DNA from: Dendrobium chrysotoxum
Taxonomy: Eukaryota; Streptophyta; Magnoliopsida; Asparagales; Orchidaceae
Length of the DNA: 64,000 bases
Assembly (NCBI GenBank): GCA_019925795.1
Contig: CM034307.1
Coordinates: forward strand, 37,845,201-37,909,200
Direction of reading: 5' to 3'
The notes below the pieces were generated by a model. It was not told the DNA's origin. It saw nothing but the letters and a program-made list of their open reading frames with translations, and made no database searches. The number at the start of each line of letters is the position of its first letter. Position 1 is the first letter of the stretch. The position numbers and the translations under genes are program-made. Below, piece by piece: positions 1 to 11,351 of the stretch.

Positions 1-56
1 CTATTCACCTCTTCGGATATGCACCTTTTCCATTTCCGTCTGTGCTTGTTTGTCAG

Positions 57-307
57 GTGAATCTAAGGAGCCTTTAAGTTTTATGATGAGGTTACGCATT
101 GCCTTGGAAACTGCTAGGGGCATTCTTTATCTACATGCTGAAGCAGATCCTCCGATATTCCACCGTGACATAAAAGCAAGCAACATACTGTTGGACTCCA
201 GGTATACTGCCAAAGTTTCTGATTTTGGAATCTCACGTCTTGCTCCAGTATCAAATGTCGAAGGGGTTTCACCCGATTATGTGTCAACTGTGGTTAAGGG
301 CACTCCG
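57..307 (+). CDS. LRR receptor-like kinase, exon with catalytic loop and DFG (third-last exon)
   Basis: This exon codes for kinase subdomains VIb to VIII of a plasma-membrane leucine-rich-repeat receptor kinase. It most resembles the plant LRR-VIII-1 group (Arabidopsis At1g06840/At5g37450/At3g53590 type). Visible motifs are YLHAEADPPIFHRDIKASN (an RD-type catalytic loop, around 145-185), SDFGISRL (Mg-binding DFG, 221-229) and STVVKGTP at the exon end. The exon opens after the acceptor tgtcag at 51-56, with one codon split across the upstream junction. It closes at the donor ccg|gtaagc (308). Translation continues in frame into GYLDPEYF at 30346. Upstream exons with the signal peptide, LRRs, transmembrane helix and ATP-binding lobe lie outside the window. 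No frameshift or stop is present, so the gene may be functional. Family is confident; ligand and exact ortholog are unknown. Confidence 0.93.
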
Positions 308-1512
308 GTAAGCATGTTAGTTTTGCTTTGCAAAGAAATTTATACCGTTGGAGATTATTAATAAGGACAGGAATACGTTGTGTTCTCTTTATGCTGAAAT
401 GCTCGAGACATTCTTCCTCATAGATATCTCTTTGCACAAGAACGTTGCATTGATATTTGAATTTTGAATAATTTAAAACAGAAATTATACCTTTTTTTAT
501 AAGATGAAATAAGTAGGGCTGAAAGTAATATTCTGAAAATTTTTATGGTATTAATAAGTTGCAACAATAGCTATTTCTTTGTCCAACTTCCTTGCAATTG
601 TTATTAAGAAATTCTAGATGCATTTTCTGTGGTCCCTATTATGTAGGCTTTCCATTCATCATCTGTGTCATTTTTCATGTGAAACTTTTATACATGGCCA
701 CTTGTTTTTTTTACTTAATACTGTTCAGTTACTGGCGATCTTGGTCATTTTGAACCTAAAAATTTATAAATATGCAGCTGATGCTTTATGTTGCGAATCT
801 TTATTGAATTTATTTTTGTGGCTATATTTCAATTTTCATCACTAATTTGTGACAACTAGTCTTTGGTTAATTACTGTTTATTTATGGAAACATCCTCTCT
901 GTAAAATCAGGGGTAAGGTTGTGCACATCAAACCATCATTAGATTGGTATTGGTGGGAGCTTCAAGCACGGCTTATGCCTTTTGTTTTTTATTGAAGTAC
1001 TATATTATATCCTAATTTTGTTAGATTTAGCCAAGTCTTTTATTCTTCATCCCACTGTTATTTTATTTATGGGCTTATGCTCTTTCTGTAATCTGAACTT
1101 CAAATTTATGACTAATGTATTTTTACTACTAGAATGAATTACAGTAGATTTGTCATTGAAGGAATTGAATGCATAATCATTGCTCATATCATTAGACTTG
1201 CACACTTACCAAGAAAGGACAGGTATAATCATTATAAGAAGTATTCAAAAGTCATTCATTATTAGCTAAGTGTGATTAGATTGTTGTGATCTATTTGTTT
1301 TTGTTTCTGTTGCTGGAAGAATCAAATCAATCATAAATGAAAACAATGCGTTGTGTAATAGCTCTAGGAACAATCCGAGTTTAAGTTTATCACTTCAGTG
1401 TTTTATATTTTTATGAATCATTGCTGGTTCAAACTCGGATGAGAAAATGTGAGGAAAGTTGTTAAGACAGCAGCTAATCGTGAAACTTGTCCCAAATTTT
1501 GTTAGATGAATC
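308..1512 (+). other. Native intron sequence, AT-rich, no further gene
   Basis: This is about 1.2 kb of AT-rich intron with frequent T-runs and stops in every frame. I see no coding motif, terminal repeat or tandem array. It ends at gaatc (1508-1512), the left target-site copy of the old copia element. Confidence 0.6.
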
Positions 1513-3369
1513 TGTTAAAAAATATGAGAGAAAAATACTATACACTTTCATATGTATGAATAGTAAAAAGGGTACACAATTTATATGAGATACAAACTTT
1601 CCTAGTATGGAAAGACAACAAGGCCATAACAAGCCTGTGGGCTTCGAAAATTCACACCTGGCCTCTCCGCGACCCCTTTTCTTTTCATGTCATCGAGAAG
1701 AGTTTGAACGAGTTTAAGTTCCGAGGTAAATTTTCAGAAGACAGATTGGGTTTAGATAAAACATTACCTGAGATTTCATCCCCATTTTGCGAGGACTTTA
1801 TGATCTGAGTTCAGGTTTTCTATAGGTGCAAGCCTCTATAGTTAATTACCCCTCCCGATGATGAGAGAGAACTTTCGATTAAGGCTAGTTATTGAATAGA
1901 TACATAGTATCCAGCATATAGTAGCAGCAGAATTAAATATTGAAAATTAAAATTTTATCATTGCACATTTAAAGCAGATGGTTAGGGAATGATGATGAAC
2001 CCGATTAAGATTCTATGGTTCCATCATCTCGGATCATCATGATCCCTAGTCAATTTAGTCAGAGGTAGTCGACCTAACCTGATCGAATGATCCTTGTCGG
2101 CAACCATGGGTTGCTTTGTCGAATGGTACCTTATAGACTTGGGATGAATGTTTGTCTAAGAGGATATATTTGAGTCTACTTTAGCTTTGTGCCCTATCAA
2201 TTATACTTTCATTACTCAAGGGTTTAAATCCATTGGGGAACATATGGGTTCTGACCATGACTGTAATTTAATAGTACCATTTAGTAGCAAAACCACCCGA
2301 TTAGAGGATCCTAGTTATAACCATTTACCTGTGGCATCATTTGGTGGTGATACCACTGGTTAGAGGACACGTGCCATGTCCTTACTGGCAAGAGATTGTT
2401 TGAGAATGAATCGTAGTAATATTCTCAACTAGACATTTATTTTTTGTGAGTTAAAGTGATTTTCAAATTTATCACCTCGACAAACTGTTGTGGGGGGTGG
2501 ATGGTTTTTTCTTTAAGAGTTTAGGTAATTTATTTCAATTGGATATTTTGAATTTTGAAATTTTATTTAAACTTGAGCCCCTGACAATAAACTTTAAGAT
2601 TTGGGGGTATTTCTATAAAATTTGTGTAAACCCCTTCGGTTGAGATTTGTATTTAATACAGCCATTATCGGGGTAATTTTGAATCACTTTAGATATTTTT
2701 TATGAGTTTGAGAGGTATTTAAAATGTTTGGGGTTCCCTTTAAGATTTTCTGTCAACACGGCCATCATCAGAGATTATGAGTAATTTTATTTCATTAATC
2801 AAATCTTATCGACTCTGTTTGCTTGCCAACAAAGGATCAGGTTCAACTCCTAATTTTTTTATAGTTATCATGTAGATATCAGAACTAAGAATATTCATTT
2901 TAATGTATGGACTTTCTTATAATAGAGCTTGAAGGCCTAATATGAATGCATAAAATTAAATATTTCGATTAACTTCAACGAGTGTCGGTTCTGAGAGGTT
3001 ATGCTTTTAGTAGTGAACCTTTATTGTAATAGATCTTGAAGGCCTAATATGAACGTATAAAATCAAATGCCCCAGTCGACACTATGACCGTGTATTTGTT
3101 CGTTGGTTTAAGTTGTGTCAACTGCGGTCCATTCAAAGAGGAGGATCAGGCTTGAACTTATGTTCACTTTTGACCCGTGCAGCATTCTCAGGCAAGGATT
3201 TAGGAGCATAACACACTTGTCGGAGCACATGCAGATTATTTAAATTTAAATTTCTTTTTTAAACAATGTACGTGTCATTTGTGTATTTGCATAATGTATG
3301 TTTGCACGTTTGAGAACTCATCCATTACTTTCTTAGTCCGCACAGCATACTCAGATGTCAAGTATATAT

Positions 3370-3374
3370 GCCAC
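3370..3374. repeat. Target-site duplication gccac (left copy)
   Basis: gccac at 3370-3374 is repeated exactly at 8213-8217, bounding the plus-strand Tat solo LTR. Confidence 0.85.
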
Positions 3375-6300
3375 TATTGACCTCTACTCAAGCAGCCAAA
3401 CAAAAAAAAATGAAAGAAATAAAAAAAGAATGCTCAAATCATTACCTTCTCTAGCCGCGTCTACAGTCCCCATACCCTGCAACGGCGCCGAAACATCCTA
3501 TCGCTCGCATGCGGAGATCAGTTCGAGCGAGTCGTTAAATACGACAGTGAAACGGAGCTCTGGACCTCTCCTCTCGCGTGAAGTCCCTGCTCTCGCTCCC
3601 AGCTTCTCCTCCCACGACTTCTTCCTTGCTTCCTCCGATCTCTGCTCTTGTCCGAGTCATCCCCCATCCGACGCCTTCCTCTCCAGTCCGAACCCTTGCA
3701 ACTGCCGTCGACCTACCTTGCTGGACCGAACCACACGACAACCGCAAGCCGACGAAGGCCCTTCGACCCTAGTGCCGGCAATCTCCTTCCAGCGTCTGTG
3801 CCCGATCGACTTCGCCCCTCCAACGACGTCCCTTCCTGTTGGGTCGGAACCCACGACACTTTGATCAGAAGCTGCGACTGGGAGCTCACCGGCCGTGAAG
3901 GTAACTTTCTCCTTACTGCGCGCTTCTTCGGCCAAATCCCGTATAAATCTTGTTGCCGAACAAGCCCTTAGGGCAAGAAAAAGAGGGAAACAGAGGAGCT
4001 CTGTTAGATTGACGATTCCCTTAATACTGTTTAAGAAAATTTGGATAAATTTTTGTTCAAATCCTGCAGAAGTCCTATTCTAAATTTGGATTAAATCTTT
4101 TTTATTATTATTAAATAAAATTGATCATGTTTAATTATAATTAAATAATAATTAGTTATGATTAATTAAAATTAATTATAATTAATTATTTTAATCATAA
4201 TTAATTATTATTAATATTAATTAGTAATAATTGATTAGAATTAATTATAATTAACTATTTTAATTATAGTTAATCATTATGATTAATGATTAGCTATGGT
4301 TAATTAAGTTTAATTATAATTGATTATTTTTAATTATAACTAATTATTATTAATTATAACTAATTATAATTATTTTATTTTAATATAGTTAATTATTATA
4401 AATTATAATTAATTATAATTGATTTAAGTTAATTATAATTTAAAAAAAAAGGGTGAGATAAAAAAAAAGAAAAGAGTGCTCTGCTTCTTCCCTCGCCTCA
4501 ATCCACGTGTCAATGCCTACCTCGCCGGTCGCTAAGGTATAACCTCTCAACTTTAAAACTCCGAGAGCTCGTCTTTGTCGTTTGCGGCGCATCGAAAAAC
4601 TGCATATACACGCTTTTCTTAGTGTTGTGGGATGAGACCCTTGGTGCGGCGCCTACGACAAGGCGGATAATCACCAAAATCCCGCATTCGACATTTGTGT
4701 CGAGCCGGCAAACCGCCTATACACACTTTCTTAAGCGTGGTAGGATGGGAACCTGGTGCGACATCTACGGCGAGGCAGGTAGGCCCTATACACGCTTTTC
4801 TTAGCGTGGTGGGGACAACTCTTAAGTACCCGTATGCGGCTCTGTACCTACGGGGAAAACAGCTGCTCTTTTCTTGTAACAGGTACATGTAGAAGACCCA
4901 TACACCCTTTTCTTAGTGTGGTGGGGACAAAGACTTTACACGGCCGCGGTGTCCTCGAAAGAGGGCACCTACCATACACGCTTTTCTTAGCGTGGTGGGA
5001 GAGGCCCAGTTTTTCTGTAGTTTCCCCTAAACGGGGGAGACGCCGGGAGGCTGCCGAAATTCCGACTGAAGACATGGTAGACTTGAACAAAATTTGGACT
5101 AGAACTCGAACTTGAATAGACTTGACTTGAACTTTATTGGACTAAAATAACTTAAGTAAATCCAAACTTTAAATGAATTTGGACTTGACACAAATGATAA
5201 CAAAATGAGCTTGAACTTGGGCTTAACTTGAACATCAAATGAATATGACTTGGACATTTGGGACTCAAGTGAACTTGCACGATTCGAACTCAAGTAAATA
5301 TTTGATTCAGAATCATGGTGGACATGGACTCGAACAACAACGACAATGAACTTGAACAATTTGAACAAACAATTGAACTCAAGTCAACAAGCAAACAGGG
5401 GACTCGAACTAGAACGGGATTTTGATTTGAACTCAGTTTGAACTCAAATGAACAGTGGACAGTGATAGTGAACTAAACCAAAGCTCGAACATTGAATGAA
5501 CAACATGGAATGTAATTTAAATGTCTAAAGTGAAACTTGCAATTTGGCAAGATAACAAAGTTAACAATGCAAACAATGAGATCGAAGAGAATGAATGGTA
5601 CTACTGCAAGTGAATGGCAAGTGACATACAACACTCATACTTGTGAAAAGGAGTGTGAGAGTTGTAATGAACATGACAGCTTACAACAATCAGCTCAATT
5701 GGAATGAAGATGTTGACGAAATTGACATCAAGTTCATTGCAAAGGACTCGCAAATGTAATTTAATTACAAGTAACAAAAAGAGCATAAAAAAAGGGTTTT
5801 ATGCTAAAATCATGGGATTGCAAGGAATGTGGCGGTCTACCTACATGTTACAATGCAAAAATCTTCAATTTATTCAAGAAAGCAATGATCTCTTTGCAAC
5901 TGACATTAGGTGTCTAGAAGATACAAATGACAGTCGCCACAAGTATTGAAAGACACGCAGGCAAGTGTGGCAACTTACCAATTAATGTGCATAAGGAAGA
6001 TGATGGCAAGATACAACTCACTTGCATTCAAACCCGCAAGCAATGAAAATTAAGAAAATATGCAGTTTGACTGTAATCAGATATGCAGATGTTTTTTTTA
6101 GCGAATGTCTTCAAGTAATGTGTGGTGTTCATACAAGTCGAGCAAATAGATACAGAAGCCCCTGCAATTAGTAACAACAAACATATTGCAAGGATGATCG
6201 ATCCTCTGCTGGCATAGATATGCGTATGAGATATCATCCAAAAGCAAGGGTGATATATCAACAACATATACAAATCACCTACATACTGTTGCAACAGAAG

Positions 6301-8212
6301 GTGATGAATATTACAACACCTTCATAATTAACCACCATAAAAATGATCAGCAAAGATGTTGATTCATCACAAACAAGAAGGGTGACATGCAACAAATGTA
6401 AATCCCTATGAATCGCTGAAAGGGGTTTGTTATACACTCAATGTGTCATTTACAAGCAAGATGCAAAATAACTACGTCATATGTGAATGCCTACGGGCAG
6501 CACTGAAAGATCCGCAACGCATACAATCACTTACTCGTAGATCACCTAGAAAATGTTTAAAAGTAATGAGCTTCCGCAAAAGCAGGAGATTCATTAGTGT
6601 ACTACGATCTACCTGCGTAAATCATGCAAGTAGTGCACGACAGTCTGCCTGTACAAAGCAGCAAACAACTCAGTCCACAAGCTGCTGCACAACGCCACCA
6701 GATCCGCAACATCCATGCAAGCGGACAGAAGTCATTTATAAAATATTCTTAAAAATACTCCCGCACGTGCACTTTAATTTGTATGCATATAGGTACACCG
6801 AGATGCATGTGTAACTGTAAACCCGCATGGACCCCGGCGAGCGTGTTATTAATACACACGTGACGACTAGGGATGCTGCATGGGTCAATGAGTGAATTCA
6901 AGTTCGAGCCCGATCCTTCTATTTAGGTAGATAGGAGTTGACACGGCTCGAACTATTAAATGAATATACAATCGCGGGGTCGACTGAGATATTTGTTTTA
7001 TACATTCATATTAGGCCTTCAAGGCCTATAATCAAGAGAATTCACTTACAGAGGCGCAAAGCCTACGAAACCCGATCCTCTGTCAATTGCTAGACAGAGT
7101 CGACAAGGTTCAAAACACAAAAGCATGAATAATCCCACTCTCAACACCACCCCGATGATGGATGTGTTGAATGAAAATATCAACCGGAGGGATCCATTCC
7201 AAACATTTCAAAATGTCACCCAAATTCCCACAAATCTAAAATCCATGGATATTTAAAATTGGAATAAATTCATCAAATACTTAAAGCAAAATTCATCCAC
7301 TCTCCGCAACAGTTTGCCGAGGTGGACAAATTGAAATTTACTTCAGCTCACAAAGAGCTAATGTCTGGTCGAAAATATCACTAGGATTCATTCTCAAACA
7401 ATCTCCTGTTAGTAAGAACGTGGTACGTGTCCTCTAACCGGTAGTTCGCTGCCAAATTGCACCGCAGGATAAACGGTTATGACTCGGGGCCCTCTGAACT
7501 GAGTGGTTTTGCCACCAAATGGCACCACATGATACCGGTTATGGCCAGAGCCAATACGTTCTTATTGGCGTCAAATCCTTGAGATATGAATCAATAGGAT
7601 ATGATCGATAGGGCACAAAGCTCTCTGTTAGCTAAGATGGATTCAATTTTGTCCCCCTTAGGCAAATACTCACCCCAGGTCTACAAGATACCCTTGGACG
7701 AAGCAACCCATGGCTGCCGACAAGGATCCTTCTATCAGGTTGGGTCGACTACCTCCTCTGACTAAGTAGACCAGGGACCACGATGGCCCGGGACGACGGA
7801 ACCATTGGATCTTGATCGTGTCTATCATCCATTCCCCCATAATCCGCTTTAAGTATGAGATGGTGAAATTTCTATTTTAAATATCAACCCTTCAAATTTC
7901 CTACATCCAATCTATGCTGCTACTATATGCCAGATAGTGTATACTTCTACGTATCTGATCGACCACTAGCCTTAATCGAAAGTTCTCTCTCGTTATCGGG
8001 AGGGGTAATTAACTATAGGGGCTTGCGCCTATAAGAAACCAGAACTCAGATTATAAAGTCCTCGCAAAATGAGGGCGAAATCTCTAGGTAGTGTCTTATC
8101 TACAATACTCATCTGCCTTCCAAAATTTACCCCGGAACTTAATTCCGTTAAAACTCCCCCGAAGAAAAAGCAAAAGCGGGCGGAGGCCGGGGCCGAATTT
8201 TTGGAGCCCACA
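3375..8212 (+). mobile_element. Tat-clade solo LTR, plus strand, with perfect 5-bp target duplication
   Basis: This 4838-bp sequence runs from tattgacctct (a mutated tgttgacctct) to ggagcccaca. Its 3' 1.4 kb closely matches the LTR at 45649-50905. Identical gccac flanks occupy 3370-3374 and 8213-8217. There is no primer site, coding region or second LTR, so it is a solo LTR left by LTR-LTR recombination. In order it holds a CT/GC-rich block (3440-3980), a nearly pure AT block built of aattaattataa words (4085-4440), an array of five short hairpins (4605-5005), a long degenerate gaactt/tgcaa-rich stretch (5080-6780), and the conserved 3' part (6800-8212). It is inserted in the minus-strand solo LTR. 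Confidence 0.9.
4605..5005 (+). repeat. Array of five cacgct-N6-agcgtg hairpins in Tat LTR
   Basis: Five copies of a block reading (c)tatacacgcttttcttagcgtggtggg start near 4605, 4718, 4785, 4897 and 4970. In the consensus, cacgct and agcgtg are reverse complements around a 6-nt loop tttctt. One diverged unit keeps pairing through G-T wobble (cacgct/agtgtt). The same array recurs in the other Tat LTRs of this window (47060-47520, 63680-63930, two units at 17710-17820). Confidence 0.75.
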
Positions 8213-8217
8213 GCCAC
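8213..8217. repeat. Target-site duplication gccac (right copy)
   Basis: This is the right partner of 3370-3374, immediately after the LTR terminus gagcccaca. Confidence 0.85.
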
Positions 8218-8940
8218 GCTCGTCGGGGCCATGCGGATAGCATGCTTTTCAGTGCATTTTGCATTATGTATTAATGTGTTTGTATGATGCGAGTGATGCA
8301 TTTACATGTCATAGGTTTGCACATCGTTTTATGATGCACGCATAGTTCATTTGTATATTGTCTGGTGTGTATGCCTGTTACATCTATATGTTGTATAGTA
8401 CATGCACATAATATATTTTCATGCAATATAGAACATGCATATGGTGTATCCGAGTGTAGGACAATGCATATGCCTGATGTACTTGTATGCTTATATGCAT
8501 ATTTGTGTATTTGCATGTGCATTTGCATGATCAAAATAATGCACCTGGAGGATTGATATGATGTACATATAAGTGACGCATAATGTATTTGCTTGACAAG
8601 CATAATGCGTCTACATGATGATTGGTATGTTTGTAGGATATGCATAATACATTTGTAAGGTACATTGACATAATGCACATACATAGTTAAATAGTGCATT
8701 TGTATAATTGATATGTTGCATCATGTGCTTGCACAGCTCTTGATGCATTTTATGCTTGTTCAGTATACATGCATGCTATCTTTGCATGACTGTTAGCATA
8801 TTTGCAAGATGCATTTGTATGATCAATTGTACTCATATATATTATGCGGCGCACCCGTATGATTGGCAGTATACATATATGCCACTTAGTGTGTTTGTAT
8901 AATGCACTTATATATTTGGTACATGTGCATTATATAGTAG
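8218..8940 (-). repeat. Degenerate tgcat/gtatg-rich stretch, middle of the minus-strand Tat LTR
   Basis: About 0.7 kb is dominated by loosely repeated words such as tgcatttg, tatgatgcat and gcatatg without a fixed period. Open frames here are by-products of this low complexity. Its position matches the degenerate middle part of the plus-strand Tat LTRs, so I treat it as part of the 1636-24557 solo LTR. Confidence 0.5.
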
Positions 8941-9822
8941 GGGCTCGTAGGCGATATCCTCTTTCAGTGATTTTCGCGTGTCACGTGCACTTTAATGAAG
9001 GGTTGTACAACCCATAATACGTAACAGTGTGCTATTTTATTTCTTTTCAAGGACAAATATTCGCGGGATGTACGATATCCTCACACGGTGCTTACGAGTC
9101 TCCTGGCTTTAATAGCTGGCGTGCATGCTACGTAAAGCACCTGTTCACCTGTGACTTGTAATGTGATTGGCGTTTCCCATTTTATTATGAAGCGTTGAGC
9201 CAGAATAACTACTGGGGATATGCGGGGAGTCCTATATAGTAACCCTTACTATAAATATATTTTCGTAAGAAAAGTGGATAATTTTTACTTTTACCCCTCC
9301 CCTATTTTAGTATAACTACCGCCGTATTCAGCTGTATTTATGCTCGTATTTTACTCACTGGTGAATACTCGTGGAATCCAAAGCTAGAGCCTCGAAATGA
9401 CATATTGATATTATTGCACGTGAAGCTTCCTACATGATACATTTACATTAATTTAATACGAAGCTTCATTGCTCCTTCACTATTGGATTTTCTTTATTGG
9501 TGGGCCCCCACACATGGTTACTTTTTGGGTTATAAATATGGAGCTATTCTCTAGTTCAATACACACATTTCAACTTGTGAAGAGTGTTGCTTAGAGGTCT
9601 GGGTGTGCACGAGTTAAGAGCTAAGAGAGAGAAGTTTGAATTCTACTTGTTGGTGAGCAACTAGTTCTTTTACGAGTTCACTACAAGCTCTGTTTTGTTA
9701 TGCTTTGATTCTTGTTTGTTCAATTTTATTTTTAGGATATCATGCATTTTATATATTGTTGACTTAGGAGTTTGGGTATATTTTTATTTCTTTAATTTTT
9801 TCATAGTCATGAGTTTTGTTGT
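8941..9822 (+). other. Unassigned segment with a promoter-like TATA motif
   Basis: This stretch does not visibly match the other Tat LTRs. It contains gtgggccccc (around 9502), a TATA-like ttataaatatgg near 9530-9541, and then a leader-like sequence rich in gagag and ttctac. It could be a piece of another LTR with its promoter, or diverged U3 sequence of the minus-strand Tat LTR. No terminal repeats were found, so identity is open. Confidence 0.3.
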
Positions 9823-11351
9823 AAATTTCGGCAACACTACAGCGTCATCCCCACGTAGGGGGCTGCATTAAGGTACTAAGCCTTCCCGCCTGCCAAGAAA
9901 GGCAATCACTGTAGGTCTTAGGTGACACCGCGACCAAAATTTCATTTTCCGCTCGCTGAAGCGGTCATGAGGTCTTCAAGTACCTGTTTAAAACGAAGAT
10001 TTTTAAAATTGGACCAGACCGACCGGTTCTGACACTTGCCAAAATCGATATAGCACAAAACTGGTGTTGAATCGGTCGGCCCGACAGTCCGACCGGCGAA
10101 CCGGTGCCTATTCTAAAAAACCGTTCAGTTTGTCCGAACACAACTGGGAGCCGTAGGACTTGGATCAAGCGGTATCTGAGCGAAGTGAAGAATAAAACCC
10201 TAATAATATGATTCTATTCCCTGCCCCGTTCGCTCCCGTCGCCTTTGTCCTTTGCCTCTCTGCGTTCATGTGAGCAGACGAAAGTTCTCGTTCGCGACAT
10301 TTGATCGTTTGCGAACTGGACTCGACAAACCTCTCTGCGTCTGTGGGAATAGATGTAAGTTTTTTGTAAGTTTTTTTTAAAATGTTTGTGAAGGAAGTTT
10401 ATGATGGATTGCAATTTTGTTGGTTATTGTATTTAAATTATCAGTTCTTTTCTTAAATAATTGTTTATGGGTTGCAATGTCTGTCCAAACAAAGATTAGG
10501 AGATGCAAATGTTTGTCCAGACAAAGATTTTCCTGTTTAAACAAAGCCCATCTTCACCAACCTAGAAAGCAAAAGTTTGCACATGACGCAATGAGGTCAG
10601 TCCAGGCAAGAGACAACTATCAACATTTTTAAAGCATTTAAAGCAAATGGCAAAGGCACCGGTGTAGATAGAAAATATTAATGGGCTCCCCCATGCCTAG
10701 ACTCACTTAGTTTCTTCGAGCTTTTTTGCCCTTGTACAATGCAAAAATTACATGGACTGACATTAACATGCTCAACCTACGAGATCACAATGCAACTGAT
10801 TTTGGTTTTATTTTGACTTTTAGTTATAAATCAAAAACCTCACTTTTGAAAGGTTTTTTTTTAAGAGATCTATGAAATTTCAAGTCAATGTTATCTAACT
10901 ATATCCAATTACATGATAGATTTATAAAAAGTTATCAATCTTTCAATATATGATTTCTTTAGGGCTGCAAGTTGCAACAGTTAGACTAAATCTTGTCATA
11001 TAATTTTTTTAGGAACATAAATCCTACCAGCTTCTGAAAATCCCATTTCCTTTTCATTTTAGGTTCAATTCAAATAGCATATAATAAAGCTTAGAAATTC
11101 AAATTGATAAATTTGGTGAACATTAAAATATTAAACTTATTTGGTAATCATAACAATTAAATTGTGCTAAACCTCAACAATTCTCCTAATTTTTGTTAGA
11201 TATTAATTTTTATGTTGTGTGATAGAAATTTTTTAAGAGATTCCTTGCTTATGCATAGTATTAACTTAACTGTTAAGTGTTAACATGATAATATTCATGA
11301 AGGAGATATTTTAGTGGTCGTCTTGTTAATTGATTACAATTTTCTTTTAGA

